Part shown: piece after piece, positions 33,680 to 42,264 of the stretch
Numbering within the stretch: position 1 is the stretch's first letter
How the letters are laid out: the number at the start of each line of letters is the position of its first letter
From: Nodularia sphaerocarpa UHCC 0038
GTDB lineage: Bacteria; Cyanobacteriota; Cyanobacteriia; Cyanobacteriales; Nostocaceae
Reading direction: 5' to 3'
Length of the DNA: 64,000 nucleotides
Assembly: GCF_022376295.1 (NCBI RefSeq)
Contig: NZ_CP060140.1
Span: 2,236,356-2,300,355, forward strand
Position numbers and translations under genes: made by a program
The notes under the pieces: generated by a model
What the model was told of the DNA's origin: nothing
The model's input: the letters and a program-made list of their open reading frames with translations, nothing else
The model's database searches: none

Positions 33680-35089
33680 TCAAGTTAGAGGAAGAATGGC
33701 GCTCATTTGTTCTAAGTTTAAGACGATTGCTAATTCTGCTTCACTCATTAAGCCTCGTTCTAATACTATTTGTCTGAGAGATTTACCAGTTTCTAAAGAT
33801 TCTTTGGCTACAGCAGCAGCGTTTAAATATCCGATGTGGGTGTTCAGTGCGGTGACTAATGCTAAACTACCTTCGGCGTAAGCTAAACAGCGTTCTTTAT
33901 CGGCGGTAATTCCTGCAATACAGCGTTCGGTGAGGGCGGCGATGGTGTTACCGAGTATTTCAATACTGTGAATCAAATTATAGCCAATTAGCGGCATCAT
34001 CACGTTTAATTCTAATTGTCCGGCTTGGGCTGCTAAGGCGATCGCACTATCATATCCCATTACCTGAAAGCATACCATTGATGTCATCTCTGCCATGACT
34101 GGGTTATATTTACCCGGCATAATTGAGGAACCTGGTTGCACTGGGGGGAGTTGAATTTCTTTAAAACCAGTTTTGGGGCCTGAGTCCATTAACCGCAAAT
34201 CATGGGAAATTTTGACTAAATCCTGTGCTAAGTTGCGTAAAGCCCCAGAAACGTTGACAAAAGGAGCCATACTCTGCATCGCAGCCATTAAATGGGGTGC
34301 TGGTTCTAAGGGCGATTCTAGAAATTGGGCAATAACTTCTACCACACGGGCGCGATACTGGGGATGTGTATTCATTCCTGTACCAGCCGCACTTCCACCT
34401 AAACCCAAGGCCATTAAATCCCCAGAGGCTGTATAGATGCGGTTTTGGTGTTCTGATAATATATACGCCCAAGCGCGGAAGTTCTCACCCAAACGCACAG
34501 GTACAGCATCTTGTAAGTGGGTTCTGCCAGATTTGACGATATCTTGGAATTGTACAGCTTTGTTTTCTAAAGATGCGATCGCCTTTTCTAAAGCTGGCTG
34601 TAATGTGTGGGTAAGTGCTAATAAGCCACCAACGCGAATGGCTGTGGGAATCACATCATTGGTAGATTGTCCATAGTTTACATGATCATTGGGGCTAACC
34701 CGTTTGTAATTACCCTTTTCATCGCCGAGAATTTCTAAGGCGCGATTTGCCAAAACCTCATTCACATTCATGTGGTGAGACGTTCCCGCACCCGCTTGAT
34801 AGACATCTACCACAAACTGATCTCGTAAATTTCCCGCCAGGATTTCATTAGCAGCTTGGATAATTGCTTCACTGATATCCTGGGGAATACAACCTAATTC
34901 GCCGTTTACAGTGGCGGTAGCTTTTTTAATTATCAGACAGGCATCTACGTAAGTATCTAAGGGCTTAATGCCGCTAATTTGGAAGTTTTCTATCGCCCGT
35001 AGTGTTTGGATACCGTAATAAGCGCTACTGGGAATTTGGCGATCGCCCATTGAATCGCGTTCAATCCGAAAATCTGTATTTTCAGTCAT
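33680..35089 (-). CDS. aspA: Aspartate ammonia-lyase
   Basis: A 469-residue member of the aspartase/fumarase superfamily. The superfamily signature PGSSIMPGKYNPV is present, with the flexible catalytic loop Ser. N-terminal RIERDSMGDRQIPSSAYYGI and SPNDHVNYGQSTNDVIPTAI plus GRTHLQDAVPVRLG are typical of AspA rather than FumC. It converts L-aspartate to fumarate and ammonia. AspA calls from sequence against class II fumarase are fairly secure given the R-I-E-x-D-x-x-G start. Monocistronic; in nitrogen-fixing filaments aspartate turnover also feeds cyanophycin metabolism, which is context and not evidence. Confidence 0.9.
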   Translation of the reverse strand: MTENTDFRIERDSMGDRQIPSSAYYGIQTLRAIENFQISGIKPLDTYVDACLIIKKATATVNGELGCIPQDISEAIIQAANEILAGNLRDQFVVDVYQAGAGTSHHMNVNEVLANRALEILGDEKGNYKRVSPNDHVNYGQSTNDVIPTAIRVGGLLALTHTLQPALEKAIASLENKAVQFQDIVKSGRTHLQDAVPVRLGENFRAWAYILSEHQNRIYTASGDLMALGLGGSAAGTGMNTHPQYRARVVEVIAQFLESPLEPAPHLMAAMQSMAPFVNVSGALRNLAQDLVKISHDLRLMDSGPKTGFKEIQLPPVQPGSSIMPGKYNPVMAEMTSMVCFQVMGYDSAIALAAQAGQLELNVMMPLIGYNLIHSIEILGNTIAALTERCIAGITADKERCLAYAEGSLALVTALNTHIGYLNAAAVAKESLETGKSLRQIVLERGLMSEAELAIVLNLEQMSAILPLT

Positions 35090-35246
35090 AGTCTTGTTTT
35101 CATAATCTCAAAATACAGATCATGCCATGCAAATACACTAAAAACTCAATTTGGTGATATTTTGTTTCGCACCATAGCCACCCCGCCGAAAATCAAACAA
35201 GTTTATTTAAGCTAAACTTGGTGTTAAAGAGCATCAGGAAAATATT

Positions 35247-35810
35247 ATGATAAAAACACCAACTCGCCAGATAAGTTTAGAAGAATTTTTACAGTTACCA
35301 GAAACCGAACCAGCCAGTGAATATATCAACGGCGAAATCATTCAAAAACCTATGCCTCAAGGTAAACATAGTACAATTCAAGGTGAATTAGTTACTACAA
35401 TTAATAATGTAGTCAAACCTCGCAAAATCGCTTTAGCTTTTCCAGAATTACGCTGTACATTTGGAGATCGTTCTATTGTTCCAGATGTGGCGGTATTTGC
35501 ATGGGGAAGAATCCCGGTGGATGAAAAAGGCAATATTGCCAATGTGTTTAATACTTATCCAGATTGGACAATTGAAATCCTCTCTCCTCAACAAAGTACA
35601 ATCAAAGTCACCAGAAACATTCTACATTGTTTAAATCATGGTACTAGCTTAGGTTGGTTAATTGACCCAGAAGAATATAACGTTTTAGTTTATCCACACC
35701 ATCAGCAACCAATATTTTTAGAAGCCGAACAAGATATATTACCAGTCCCCGAATTAGTTGGTGATTTGCAGTTGACATTAGGGCAATTATTTGATTGTTT
35801 AAAATTATGA
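35247..35810 (+). CDS. Uma2 family (DUF820) putative endonuclease
   Basis: A 187-residue Uma2 protein: ISLEEFLQLPETEPASEYIN, GEIIQKPMPQGKHSTIQGEL, then IVPDVAVF and PDWTIEILSPQQSTIKVTRN and GWLIDPEEYNVLVY. The acidic D of VPDVAVF and E of IEILSP are the candidate catalytic positions of the PD-(D/E)xK fold. Its stop overlaps the pgsA start in an ATGA, so the two are translationally coupled. Confidence 0.88.
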   Translation: MIKTPTRQISLEEFLQLPETEPASEYINGEIIQKPMPQGKHSTIQGELVTTINNVVKPRKIALAFPELRCTFGDRSIVPDVAVFAWGRIPVDEKGNIANVFNTYPDWTIEILSPQQSTIKVTRNILHCLNHGTSLGWLIDPEEYNVLVYPHHQQPIFLEAEQDILPVPELVGDLQLTLGQLFDCLKL

Positions 35811-36322
35811 ATTTACCCAACACGATTACTTTTTCTCGACTTTTGGGAATACCATTTTTACTTTATGGATTATATAATCCCACCCCCCAAGCCAGATGGA
35901 TATGTTTAACAATATTTTTAGTCGCAGCGTTAACTGACTGGTTGGATGGCTATTTGGCGCGCAAACTCAACCAAATTACTGATTTGGGTAAATTTCTCGA
36001 TCCTTTGGTGGATAAATTGCTGGTACTTGCGCCGTTATTGGTGTTAGTGGAATTAGGAAAGATTCCAGCTTGGGGCGTGTTTGTGATTTTAGCACGGGAG
36101 TTAGCGATCGCCGGCTGGCGCGTAAATCAAACTACAATCACAGGGGCGAATATTTGGGGTAAACTGAAAACAGTTAGTCAAATCATAGCTATATCGCTGT
36201 TAATTGCACCCTTATCACTAGCTTGGCAAATCCCTACATTAACTGCCTTTTGGTTATCTGTGGCGTTTACGGTTATATCTGGCGTAATTTATCTCATACC
36301 ACCAAAAAATCAAGGACATTGA
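35807..36322 (+). CDS. pgsA: CDP-diacylglycerol-glycerol-3-phosphate 3-phosphatidyltransferase
   Basis: A 171-residue integral membrane enzyme making phosphatidylglycerol phosphate, needed for phosphatidylglycerol of thylakoids. The CDP-alcohol motif D-G-x2-A-R-x8-G-x3-D-x3-D is seen as DWLDGYLARKLNQITDLGKF followed by LDPLVDK. Start chosen as ATG 35807 (MNLPNTITFSRLLGIPFLL), which gives the family N-terminus; 4-bp overlap with Uma2. Several hydrophobic helices follow. Confidence 0.93.
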   Translation: MNLPNTITFSRLLGIPFLLYGLYNPTPQARWICLTIFLVAALTDWLDGYLARKLNQITDLGKFLDPLVDKLLVLAPLLVLVELGKIPAWGVFVILARELAIAGWRVNQTTITGANIWGKLKTVSQIIAISLLIAPLSLAWQIPTLTAFWLSVAFTVISGVIYLIPPKNQGH

Positions 36323-36432
36323 TGATTGAAGCATTGGTAACAGTACAAGAAGTAAATGATTATTTGGCTTTGCTCAAACCAAGTATGAATTTAGTAGAGA
36401 TGTTCCATGTAACGTCTCTACAGGCGTTTTGA
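36322..36432 (+). pseudogene. Small ORF truncated by a dispersed repeat (possible gene remnant)
   Basis: ATG at 36322 overlaps the pgsA stop (TGATG). The 36-residue frame reads MIEALVTVQEVNDYLALLKP then SMNLVEM and continues through the repeat at 36394, ending at 36432. The first 24 codons look like normal protein; the rest is repeat sequence. It may be the start of a gene cut off by repeat insertion. Confidence 0.35.
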
Positions 36433-36473
36433 GATCATCAAAAATCCTATTCATACTTCAAATCAGCAACGCC
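36394..36473. repeat. 80-bp dispersed repeat, copy 2
   Basis: Copy of 9936-10015, with the 28-bp near-palindrome at 36394-36421 (arms GTAGAGA and TCTCTAC) and the same 3' part ending CAAATCAGCAACGCC. Confidence 0.85.
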
Positions 36474-36504
36474 GATTATTTTATCATTAAGTGATTTATG
36501 CCAA

Positions 36505-37176
36505 TTAAGGTACTACCTTTACAGTCGTTCCTATTGTCACAATTTCATACAGCTTTCGTATATCCTCATTAAACATCCTAACACAACCGTGGGAAATCGC
36601 CTGTCCTACAGAATTCCTTTGGTAAGTCCCATGAAATCCAATTTCGTCTCTTCCGTCAGTCCAAAATCCAATCCAGCGTTCTCCTAGAGGATTATTCTTT
36701 AAACCAGGGTTAATAATTTCTTTGTGAGGAACGAAGGGGTTTTCCCAAGCCGGATTTTCAAGCATATTCCTCACTTGAAATTCACCTGTAGGTGTTTCCC
36801 AGTTTCTTTTACCAATAGCCACTGGATAACTGACTTGTATACTATTACCCTGATAAACATAAAGTCTGCGTTCACTGAGGACAAGCCGTAAATGAATCTT
36901 TTGCTCAACAGTGTTAGCAGGGGTTGGCGTTACTGGAGGCTTGAGTCTTTCTAATAACCGGAGTCGGCGCTCAGAAGTGCTAGGAAGCCTCGACTGATTT
37001 GGAGAAGAATTAAGTTCAAATGGAGGATAATTTAGTTGACTAATAGTTGTTGTCTGAACATTTGCTTTTGGCTTAACTGTTGTCTGTGCAAGAGCATTTA
37101 ATTGAAACAAACACAGCAGTGAAATGGTAGTCAAACCCAACTTAACAGCACTATGGTAATAGAAATTAATCCTCAT
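36505..37176 (-). CDS. L,D-transpeptidase (YkuD domain)
   Basis: A 223-residue exported protein. Residues 1-30 are a signal peptide ending LNALA. A Pro/Thr-rich linker follows, then the YkuD domain from about 95: IHLRLVLSERRLYVYQG, YPVAIGKRNWETPTGEFQV and GFHGTYQRNSVGQAISHGCV with His182, His196 and catalytic Cys198 in S-H-G-C-V-R-M. Such enzymes form 3-3 cross-links in peptidoglycan or attach proteins to it. Monocistronic. Confidence 0.92.
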   Translation of the reverse strand: MRINFYYHSAVKLGLTTISLLCLFQLNALAQTTVKPKANVQTTTISQLNYPPFELNSSPNQSRLPSTSERRLRLLERLKPPVTPTPANTVEQKIHLRLVLSERRLYVYQGNSIQVSYPVAIGKRNWETPTGEFQVRNMLENPAWENPFVPHKEIINPGLKNNPLGERWIGFWTDGRDEIGFHGTYQRNSVGQAISHGCVRMFNEDIRKLYEIVTIGTTVKVVP

Positions 37177-37399
37177 AAATTTCTGTATTTATGACATTTT
37201 TTGCTCAAAATATACCTAATTAGGTTACTAATTACAGCTTAATTTTTGTGAACTGAGGCTTTAGCCTGTGGGCAGATAATATCCAGTTTTATGCCACTAA
37301 TAAAAAGAAATCATTCAGAATTTAGACATCAACTGGTTTGAAATATAAATTCTGAATTTTCAATCATCAGTTTGCCAAATTTCACTAAACAGATAAGTT

Positions 37400-38107
37400 T
37401 TATCCTCTTGCTCGAACTGGTTTACTTGGTGTTGGTGTTGGCGTTGGTCTTGGTGCTGGTCTCTGAGTTGGCGTTAGAGTTGGCGTTGGTGCTGGTCTTG
37501 GTGCTGGTGTTGGCGTTGGTCTTGGTGCTGGTCTTGGTGCTGGCGTTGGTGCTGGTCTTGGTGCTGGCGTTGGGGTTGGCGTGGGAGTGGGAGTTGGTGT
37601 TGGTGTTGGCGTAGGCGTGGGTGTTGGTGTTAGCGTAGGCGTAGGTGCTGGTGCTGGTGTTGGTGTTGGCGTAGGCGTGGGTGTTGGTGTTGGTGTTGGC
37701 GTAGGCGTGGGTGTTGGTGTTGGTGTTGGCGTAGGCGTGGGTGTTGGTGTTGGTGTTGGCGTAGGCGTGGGAGTTGGTGTTGGCGTAGGCGTGGGAGTGG
37801 GAGTTGGCGTGGGAGTGGGAGTTGGCGTGGGAGTGGGAGTGGGAGTGGGAGTTGGTGTTGGCGTTGGTGTTGGTGTTGCTGTTGGTGGCTTTGGTGTTGG
37901 GGGTATGCCTAAATCTGGTATTGAGTCTGGTGGCTCTGGTGTTGGGGGTATATCTAATGACTGCGTTAAGGTTAGCCCCGTTTCCCCCACAGCTACTGGT
38001 GCAATAATAAAAACACTAAAATAGGGAGATAAAAGGATTAAAGAAGTTACGGAAAATATAAATTGTTGTGGTCTAGATCGCTTTCGGGTCATTTTTTTTG
38101 CACACAT
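37400..38107 (-). CDS. Thr-Pro repeat secreted or membrane protein
   Basis: A 235-residue low-complexity protein. The N-terminus is basic (KKMTRKRSRPQQ), followed by a hydrophobic segment (FIFSVTSLILLSPYFSVFII) acting as signal peptide or anchor, then DIPPTPEPPDSIPDLGIPPT and a long (P-T)n tract, with P-A and P-R-P variants near the end and a basic tail SKPVRARG. (PT)n sequences are extended, rigid spacers often glycosylated in cell-wall proteins; that role is inferred. Start could also be the ATG at 38092. Variation in repeat number is likely between strains. Confidence 0.6.
   Translation of the reverse strand: MCAKKMTRKRSRPQQFIFSVTSLILLSPYFSVFIIAPVAVGETGLTLTQSLDIPPTPEPPDSIPDLGIPPTPKPPTATPTPTPTPTPTPTPTPTPTPTPTPTPTPTPTPTPTPTPTPTPTPTPTPTPTPTPTPTPTPTPTPTPTPTPTPTPAPAPTPTLTPTPTPTPTPTPTPTPTPTPTPAPRPAPTPAPRPAPRPTPTPAPRPAPTPTLTPTQRPAPRPTPTPTPSKPVRARG
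37430..37870. repeat. GTTGGTGTTGGC-type simple repeat
   Basis: Hexamer and trimer-based repeat units (GGTGTTGGCGTAGGCGTGGG and variants) repeated dozens of times, coding P-T-P-T on the minus strand. Open frames of Val-Gly repeats on the plus strand are by-products. Confidence 0.85.
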
Positions 38108-38175
38108 ATTGTCAGCTTTTACAATTTAGCATTAATAATAATAATAAAATATAATTACTATATTTTAATTTACTA

Positions 38176-39591
38176 TCACTCACATTTTATGTCACTGTTT
38201 AGTAATGATGTTCCTTTTTGCCAAAGTCCGCTAACAGAGCGTTTATTTGGGAATTGCAACGTTCCTTTTCCCTCACATTGGTGATCTTTGAATTCACCCC
38301 TATATTCTCGACCATCTCTCCATTTTATTGTTCCTAGTCCATCAGCCTTGTCATTTTCAAATTGCCCTAAATAATATTCCTTTTGATCATTTGGAGGATA
38401 TGTAACTTTTCCGCAACCATGACGCTTCCCATTTTTAAATTCTCCGTAATACCTATTACCATCAGGAAAAATCAAAATAGCCTGACCAGTGAATTGATTA
38501 TTTTCATCACGATTTCCATGATATTCATATCCATATCCCCATTTTGTGGGTGTTTTTTGTAGTAGAATAGCAGAAAAATCTTCTGAATCACAGGGTAATT
38601 GAGTAAAATCTGGTGTAATGTCGGGAGGTCTTTGGAAAGAATTAATTACCATAAATATTCCAAATATTCCTAATCCAACTACAGTTGCTGCTAAGACTTT
38701 GCCATTAAATGGTAATTTCCACGAGTTTGCTGATTGTTGGCTTTCTGGAGGTATTGATATTTTGCTAGATATTGATTGCAACTCTTCTAATACTTCTTTA
38801 GCTGATTGGTATCGGAAGCTAAAGTTATAACGCACCATTTTGCTTAAAATCTCAGCAAATCTATCACTGACATTTAGCTCATTCCGCCAAATGATTTCTC
38901 CATTTGTGGGGTCTTCTTCAAAACTTTGGGGTGATTTACCTGTCAAAGCTTGAATACCAATTATCCCTACTGCATAGATATCACTACATAGTTTAGGCTT
39001 GGAATTAGCTTGTTCGTTTGGCATATAACCATTAGAGCCAATCACAATAGTTGAAATAACTTGACCTTGAGTATCTGCTGCTAAACCTTTAATTTCTTTA
39101 ACGGCTCCAAAGTCAATTAGCACAATTTTGCCATCTTCTCGACGACGCATTAAGTTTTGAGGCTTAATATCCCGGTGGATGATATTCTGCTCATGAACAA
39201 CTACCAAAACTTCTAATATCTCTTGTAATAATTTAATTACTTCAGCCTCATTCCATTGATTACCAAGAATAATTTCTGCGCTCAAGTTATACCCGTCCAC
39301 AAATTCCTGCACTATATAAAATTCGCCATTTTCCTCAAAATGAGCAAATACTGTGGGTATCTGTTTGCTTAAGTTACCTAAATTGTGTAAAACTTTGGCT
39401 TCACTCTCAAATAATCTTCTAGCAATGGGTAACACTTCTGGCTGAAGGGTTTTAGGTCTTAAGTGTTTCACAACACATTTGGGATTGCTCGGTAAATCCA
39501 AATCTTCAGCTAAATAGGTATCACCAAATGCACCACTTCCCAAATGCCTGATTATTCTGTAGCGTTGACGGAGAACTGTGTTTAGCACCAT
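38176..39591 (-). CDS. Ser/Thr protein kinase with C-terminal MORN repeats
   Basis: A 471-residue Hanks-type kinase. ATP-binding glycine loop LGSGAFGDTYLAED, catalytic Lys42 in KCVVKHLRP, catalytic loop HRDIKPQN (139-146) and metal-binding DFGA (160-163). A transmembrane helix follows the kinase domain (about 297-318: VLAATVVGLGIFGIFMVINS). The rest is extracytoplasmic with several MORN-type units: GNRYYGEFKNGKRHGCGKVT, YYLGQFENDKADGLGTIKW, EYRGEFKDHQCEGKGTLQFP. MORN repeats commonly sit at membranes or in protein contacts. The ligand and targets are unknown. Monocistronic. Confidence 0.88.
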   Translation of the reverse strand: MVLNTVLRQRYRIIRHLGSGAFGDTYLAEDLDLPSNPKCVVKHLRPKTLQPEVLPIARRLFESEAKVLHNLGNLSKQIPTVFAHFEENGEFYIVQEFVDGYNLSAEIILGNQWNEAEVIKLLQEILEVLVVVHEQNIIHRDIKPQNLMRRREDGKIVLIDFGAVKEIKGLAADTQGQVISTIVIGSNGYMPNEQANSKPKLCSDIYAVGIIGIQALTGKSPQSFEEDPTNGEIIWRNELNVSDRFAEILSKMVRYNFSFRYQSAKEVLEELQSISSKISIPPESQQSANSWKLPFNGKVLAATVVGLGIFGIFMVINSFQRPPDITPDFTQLPCDSEDFSAILLQKTPTKWGYGYEYHGNRDENNQFTGQAILIFPDGNRYYGEFKNGKRHGCGKVTYPPNDQKEYYLGQFENDKADGLGTIKWRDGREYRGEFKDHQCEGKGTLQFPNKRSVSGLWQKGTSLLNSDIKCE

Positions 39592-40102
39592 TTATTTAAT
39601 ATTGTAGAATCAGTTTGTTCACGGTGTTAACCTTATTACTATTTACAGGTTACTACAACTCTTCGCAATGTGATTCTTAACTAGCACTACGTAAAAATCA
39701 GAAACTCAGACTTCCCATTGTACTTCTACGCGCAATTTATCTTTGCTAAGGGGGGTGGTACGAAGTTTTGACATATCCTCTCCTGGAATTACATCTTGGA
39801 ACATAATGAACTTGGTTTTCAAGTTTTCAGTGTCCCCGAAGGAGTTTTACAAAAGCTTCCGCCGTTGCAACAAGGGACTGTTTTCGATGGAATAGCTATT
39901 ATAAGTCAACTAGCCTAAGACTTTTAGCCTACCACTAATATTTAGGTAAGAGATCAGCTGATTTGAAAAATTTGTTATAACAATATCATATTTTAATAAT
40001 ACGTTTTTTTTGGCAGAAATAATCATAAAAAACCTGTATATTTACTAAATACAGTGAATATATTAAACAATAAGTGTGATTTTACACAAACTTCCGTAAT
40101 AA
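39592..40102. other. Intergenic region with possible gene remnants
   Basis: No intact gene. On the minus strand a short frame from about 39857 to 39702 reads FIMFQDVIPGEDMSKLRTTP then LSKDKLRVEVQWEV and stops. On the plus strand an overlapping frame up to 39918 reads FQVFSVPEGVLQKLPPLQQG then TVFDGIAIISQLA. Both lack starts of their own and may be decayed genes or chance frames; I cannot assign them. The region also carries the kinase promoter. Confidence 0.35.
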
Positions 40103-41173
40103 CTAAGCCTTCCTATTTTCATAGTTTTGTTTTAACCAGGATTTATATTCTCCTGAGCGTACTTGATTAATCCAATCTGTGTTATTTAGATACCATTGCA
40201 CAGTTTTGAATAAACCACTATCGAAGTTTTCTTGAGGTTGCCAGCCTAATTCATTACTGATTTTACTACAGTTAATGGCATATCTTCGATCATGTCCCGG
40301 ACGGTCTTTAACGAAGGTAATTAATGAAGAATGGGAAAAATTAGGTTTTGGTGCTAATTCATCGAGAATTGCACAAATTTTTTCTACAACTATCAAGTTA
40401 GTTTTTTCGTTGATTCCACCAATATTATAAGTTTCGCCAATTTTTCCCTGTTGCAAAACTACGTTAATCGCCTCGCAATGGTCGATAACATAAAGCCAAT
40501 CTCTGATATTTTGTCCATCCCCATATATAGGTAATGGTTTACCTTCCATAGCATTCAGGATAGTCAAAGGAATCAGTTTTTCAGGAAATTGACGCGGACC
40601 ATAATTGTTAGAGCAGTTTGTTGTTAAAGTAGGGAATCCGTAAGTGTGATAATAAGCTCTGACAAAATGGTCAGATGCTGCTTTAGATGCTGCATAAGGA
40701 CTATTGGGTGCATAGGGTGTCTCTTCGCAAAAGGCTGGATCTTTGGGATTAAGTGAGCCATATACTTCATCTGTAGAAACGTGCAGAAAGCGAAATTCTG
40801 ACTGTTTTGATGCTGATAATTTTTGCCAATAAAATCTACTTGATTCTAATAGCTTAAATGTACCGACTACATTAGTCTGAATAAAATCTTCAGGATTCAA
40901 AATAGAACGGTCAACATGGCTTTCAGCAGCAAAATTAATAATTGCATCTGGCTGATATTTTTCTAATAAATAAGCGACTAACTCTAAATTACCAATATCT
41001 CCTTGCACAAAATGATAGTTTTTATCACCTTGTAACTCAGCTAAAGTTCCTAAATTACTAGCATAAGTTAACTTATCCAAATTAATTACATTAGCCCATC
41101 CTAACTGTCTTGCTAGGAGGACAAAATTAGCACCAATAAAACCCGCCCCACCCGTCACCAATATTGTTAACAT
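40103..41173 (-). CDS. rfbB: dTDP-glucose 4,6-dehydratase
   Basis: A 356-residue extended short-chain dehydrogenase. NAD motif TILVTGGAGFIGANFV is at the N-terminus; STDEVYGSL supplies the Thr-Asp-Glu triad typical of RfbB; the YxxxK pair is in YAPNSPYAASKAA. Also YHTYGFPTLTTNCSNNYGPR, RDWLYVIDHCEAI and YNIGGINEKTNL. It is the second step of dTDP-rhamnose synthesis; rfbA, C and D are not in the window. Co-located with EPS genes to the right, though on the other strand. Confidence 0.95.
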   Translation of the reverse strand: MLTILVTGGAGFIGANFVLLARQLGWANVINLDKLTYASNLGTLAELQGDKNYHFVQGDIGNLELVAYLLEKYQPDAIINFAAESHVDRSILNPEDFIQTNVVGTFKLLESSRFYWQKLSASKQSEFRFLHVSTDEVYGSLNPKDPAFCEETPYAPNSPYAASKAASDHFVRAYYHTYGFPTLTTNCSNNYGPRQFPEKLIPLTILNAMEGKPLPIYGDGQNIRDWLYVIDHCEAINVVLQQGKIGETYNIGGINEKTNLIVVEKICAILDELAPKPNFSHSSLITFVKDRPGHDRRYAINCSKISNELGWQPQENFDSGLFKTVQWYLNNTDWINQVRSGEYKSWLKQNYENRKA

Positions 41174-41298
41174 ATCTTCTCAAAAAATCAAATTCGTTTA
41201 TTGAAAAAAAATTGTAAATCAGCAACTAACTCTCCCTTTCCCCTCTTACCTTTGTGTCCTCTGCGTCCTCTGTGGTTCATTCATCTTCAAACAACCAA

Positions 41299-42180
41299 CT
41301 AAGCGTGAAAACCGTATGTAGGTAATCCAGAAACCTCAGACTGAAAAGCAAACAAATCACCAGAATAGAAACTTTTGTCAATTTCCTTCTGCTGGAGTCC
41401 CACAGAAGCAGTGGTGATATAAAGTGTTCGTAAATCCTCACCTCCGAAAGTGCAACTAGTCACCAATGGTACAGGTAACTGTATCCTGAATACTTCCTCA
41501 CCACTGGGGCTGAAACGAATCACACACCAACCATTCCACATTGCTGACCAAATGTAGCCTTCACTATCTATAGTCAACCCATCAGGATTGAAGGTTTCAT
41601 GAGTTAAATCAACAATAACCCGGCGATTACTAATATTACCTGTCGCCGAGTCGAAATCGTAAGCGTAGATTTTTTGTTGAGGAGAATCAGTCAAATAAAA
41701 GGTTTTTTGATCTGGACTCCAACCCAAACCGTTAGAAATAGTTAGTCCTGTTTCCATGACGTGTAGTGAAGCATCATGGTCATATCTGTACAGACTGGCT
41801 TGATTTGCTTCTGAGGACATGGAACCAATCCAAAAGCGTCCTTGAGGGTCGCATTTACCGTCGTTAAGGCGGTTATTTTGTCTATCAGCTTCAATTTCGA
41901 TAATGGTGTTAACTAAGCCCGTCTGGGTGTCTAGGAATGCCAATTGATGGCGCAATGCGATGATTAAGCGATTATCCCCTGCTGGTGATATTGCACCAAC
42001 CACATCTCCCACATCAAAATACTCATCTTTGCCGGTAGCGGGATAAAATCTATGGACTCGATGGTTAAAAATATCAACCCAGTACAGCACTTGCTGGGTA
42101 GAATCCCAGGTGGGACCTTCAGCTAACCGGGCGCGGACTTCTAAAACGTTATGGAGAGAATTTGGCAATAATTCAGTCAT
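41299..42180 (-). CDS. SMP-30/gluconolactonase/LRE family protein
   Basis: A 293-residue six-bladed beta-propeller hydrolase. Metal and substrate motifs: AEGPTWDSTQQVLYWVDIFN, RLNDGKCDPQGRFWIGSM, TISNGLGWSPDQKTFYLTDS and DGLTIDSEGYIWSAMWNGWC. The Glu of R-L-A-E-G-P, Asn of N-G-L-G-W and Asp of N-P-D-G are the usual divalent-cation ligands. Such enzymes hydrolyse sugar lactones; the substrate is not known. It lies between rfbB and the CSP41-like gene on the same strand. Confidence 0.9.
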   Translation of the reverse strand: MTELLPNSLHNVLEVRARLAEGPTWDSTQQVLYWVDIFNHRVHRFYPATGKDEYFDVGDVVGAISPAGDNRLIIALRHQLAFLDTQTGLVNTIIEIEADRQNNRLNDGKCDPQGRFWIGSMSSEANQASLYRYDHDASLHVMETGLTISNGLGWSPDQKTFYLTDSPQQKIYAYDFDSATGNISNRRVIVDLTHETFNPDGLTIDSEGYIWSAMWNGWCVIRFSPSGEEVFRIQLPVPLVTSCTFGGEDLRTLYITTASVGLQQKEIDKSFYSGDLFAFQSEVSGLPTYGFHA

Positions 42181-42264
42181 GGCTGATCCTGATTATGGCT
42201 ACGTTTGTATAATGCTAATAAAAATTGGCTTTCCATGCCAGTAGAACACCGAAAGCCAAGGATT

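Noticed and set aside
37581..38024. Val-Gly repeat frame on the plus strand
   Set aside because: It is the complement of the Thr-Pro coding repeat and lacks any non-repeat N-terminus or leader.
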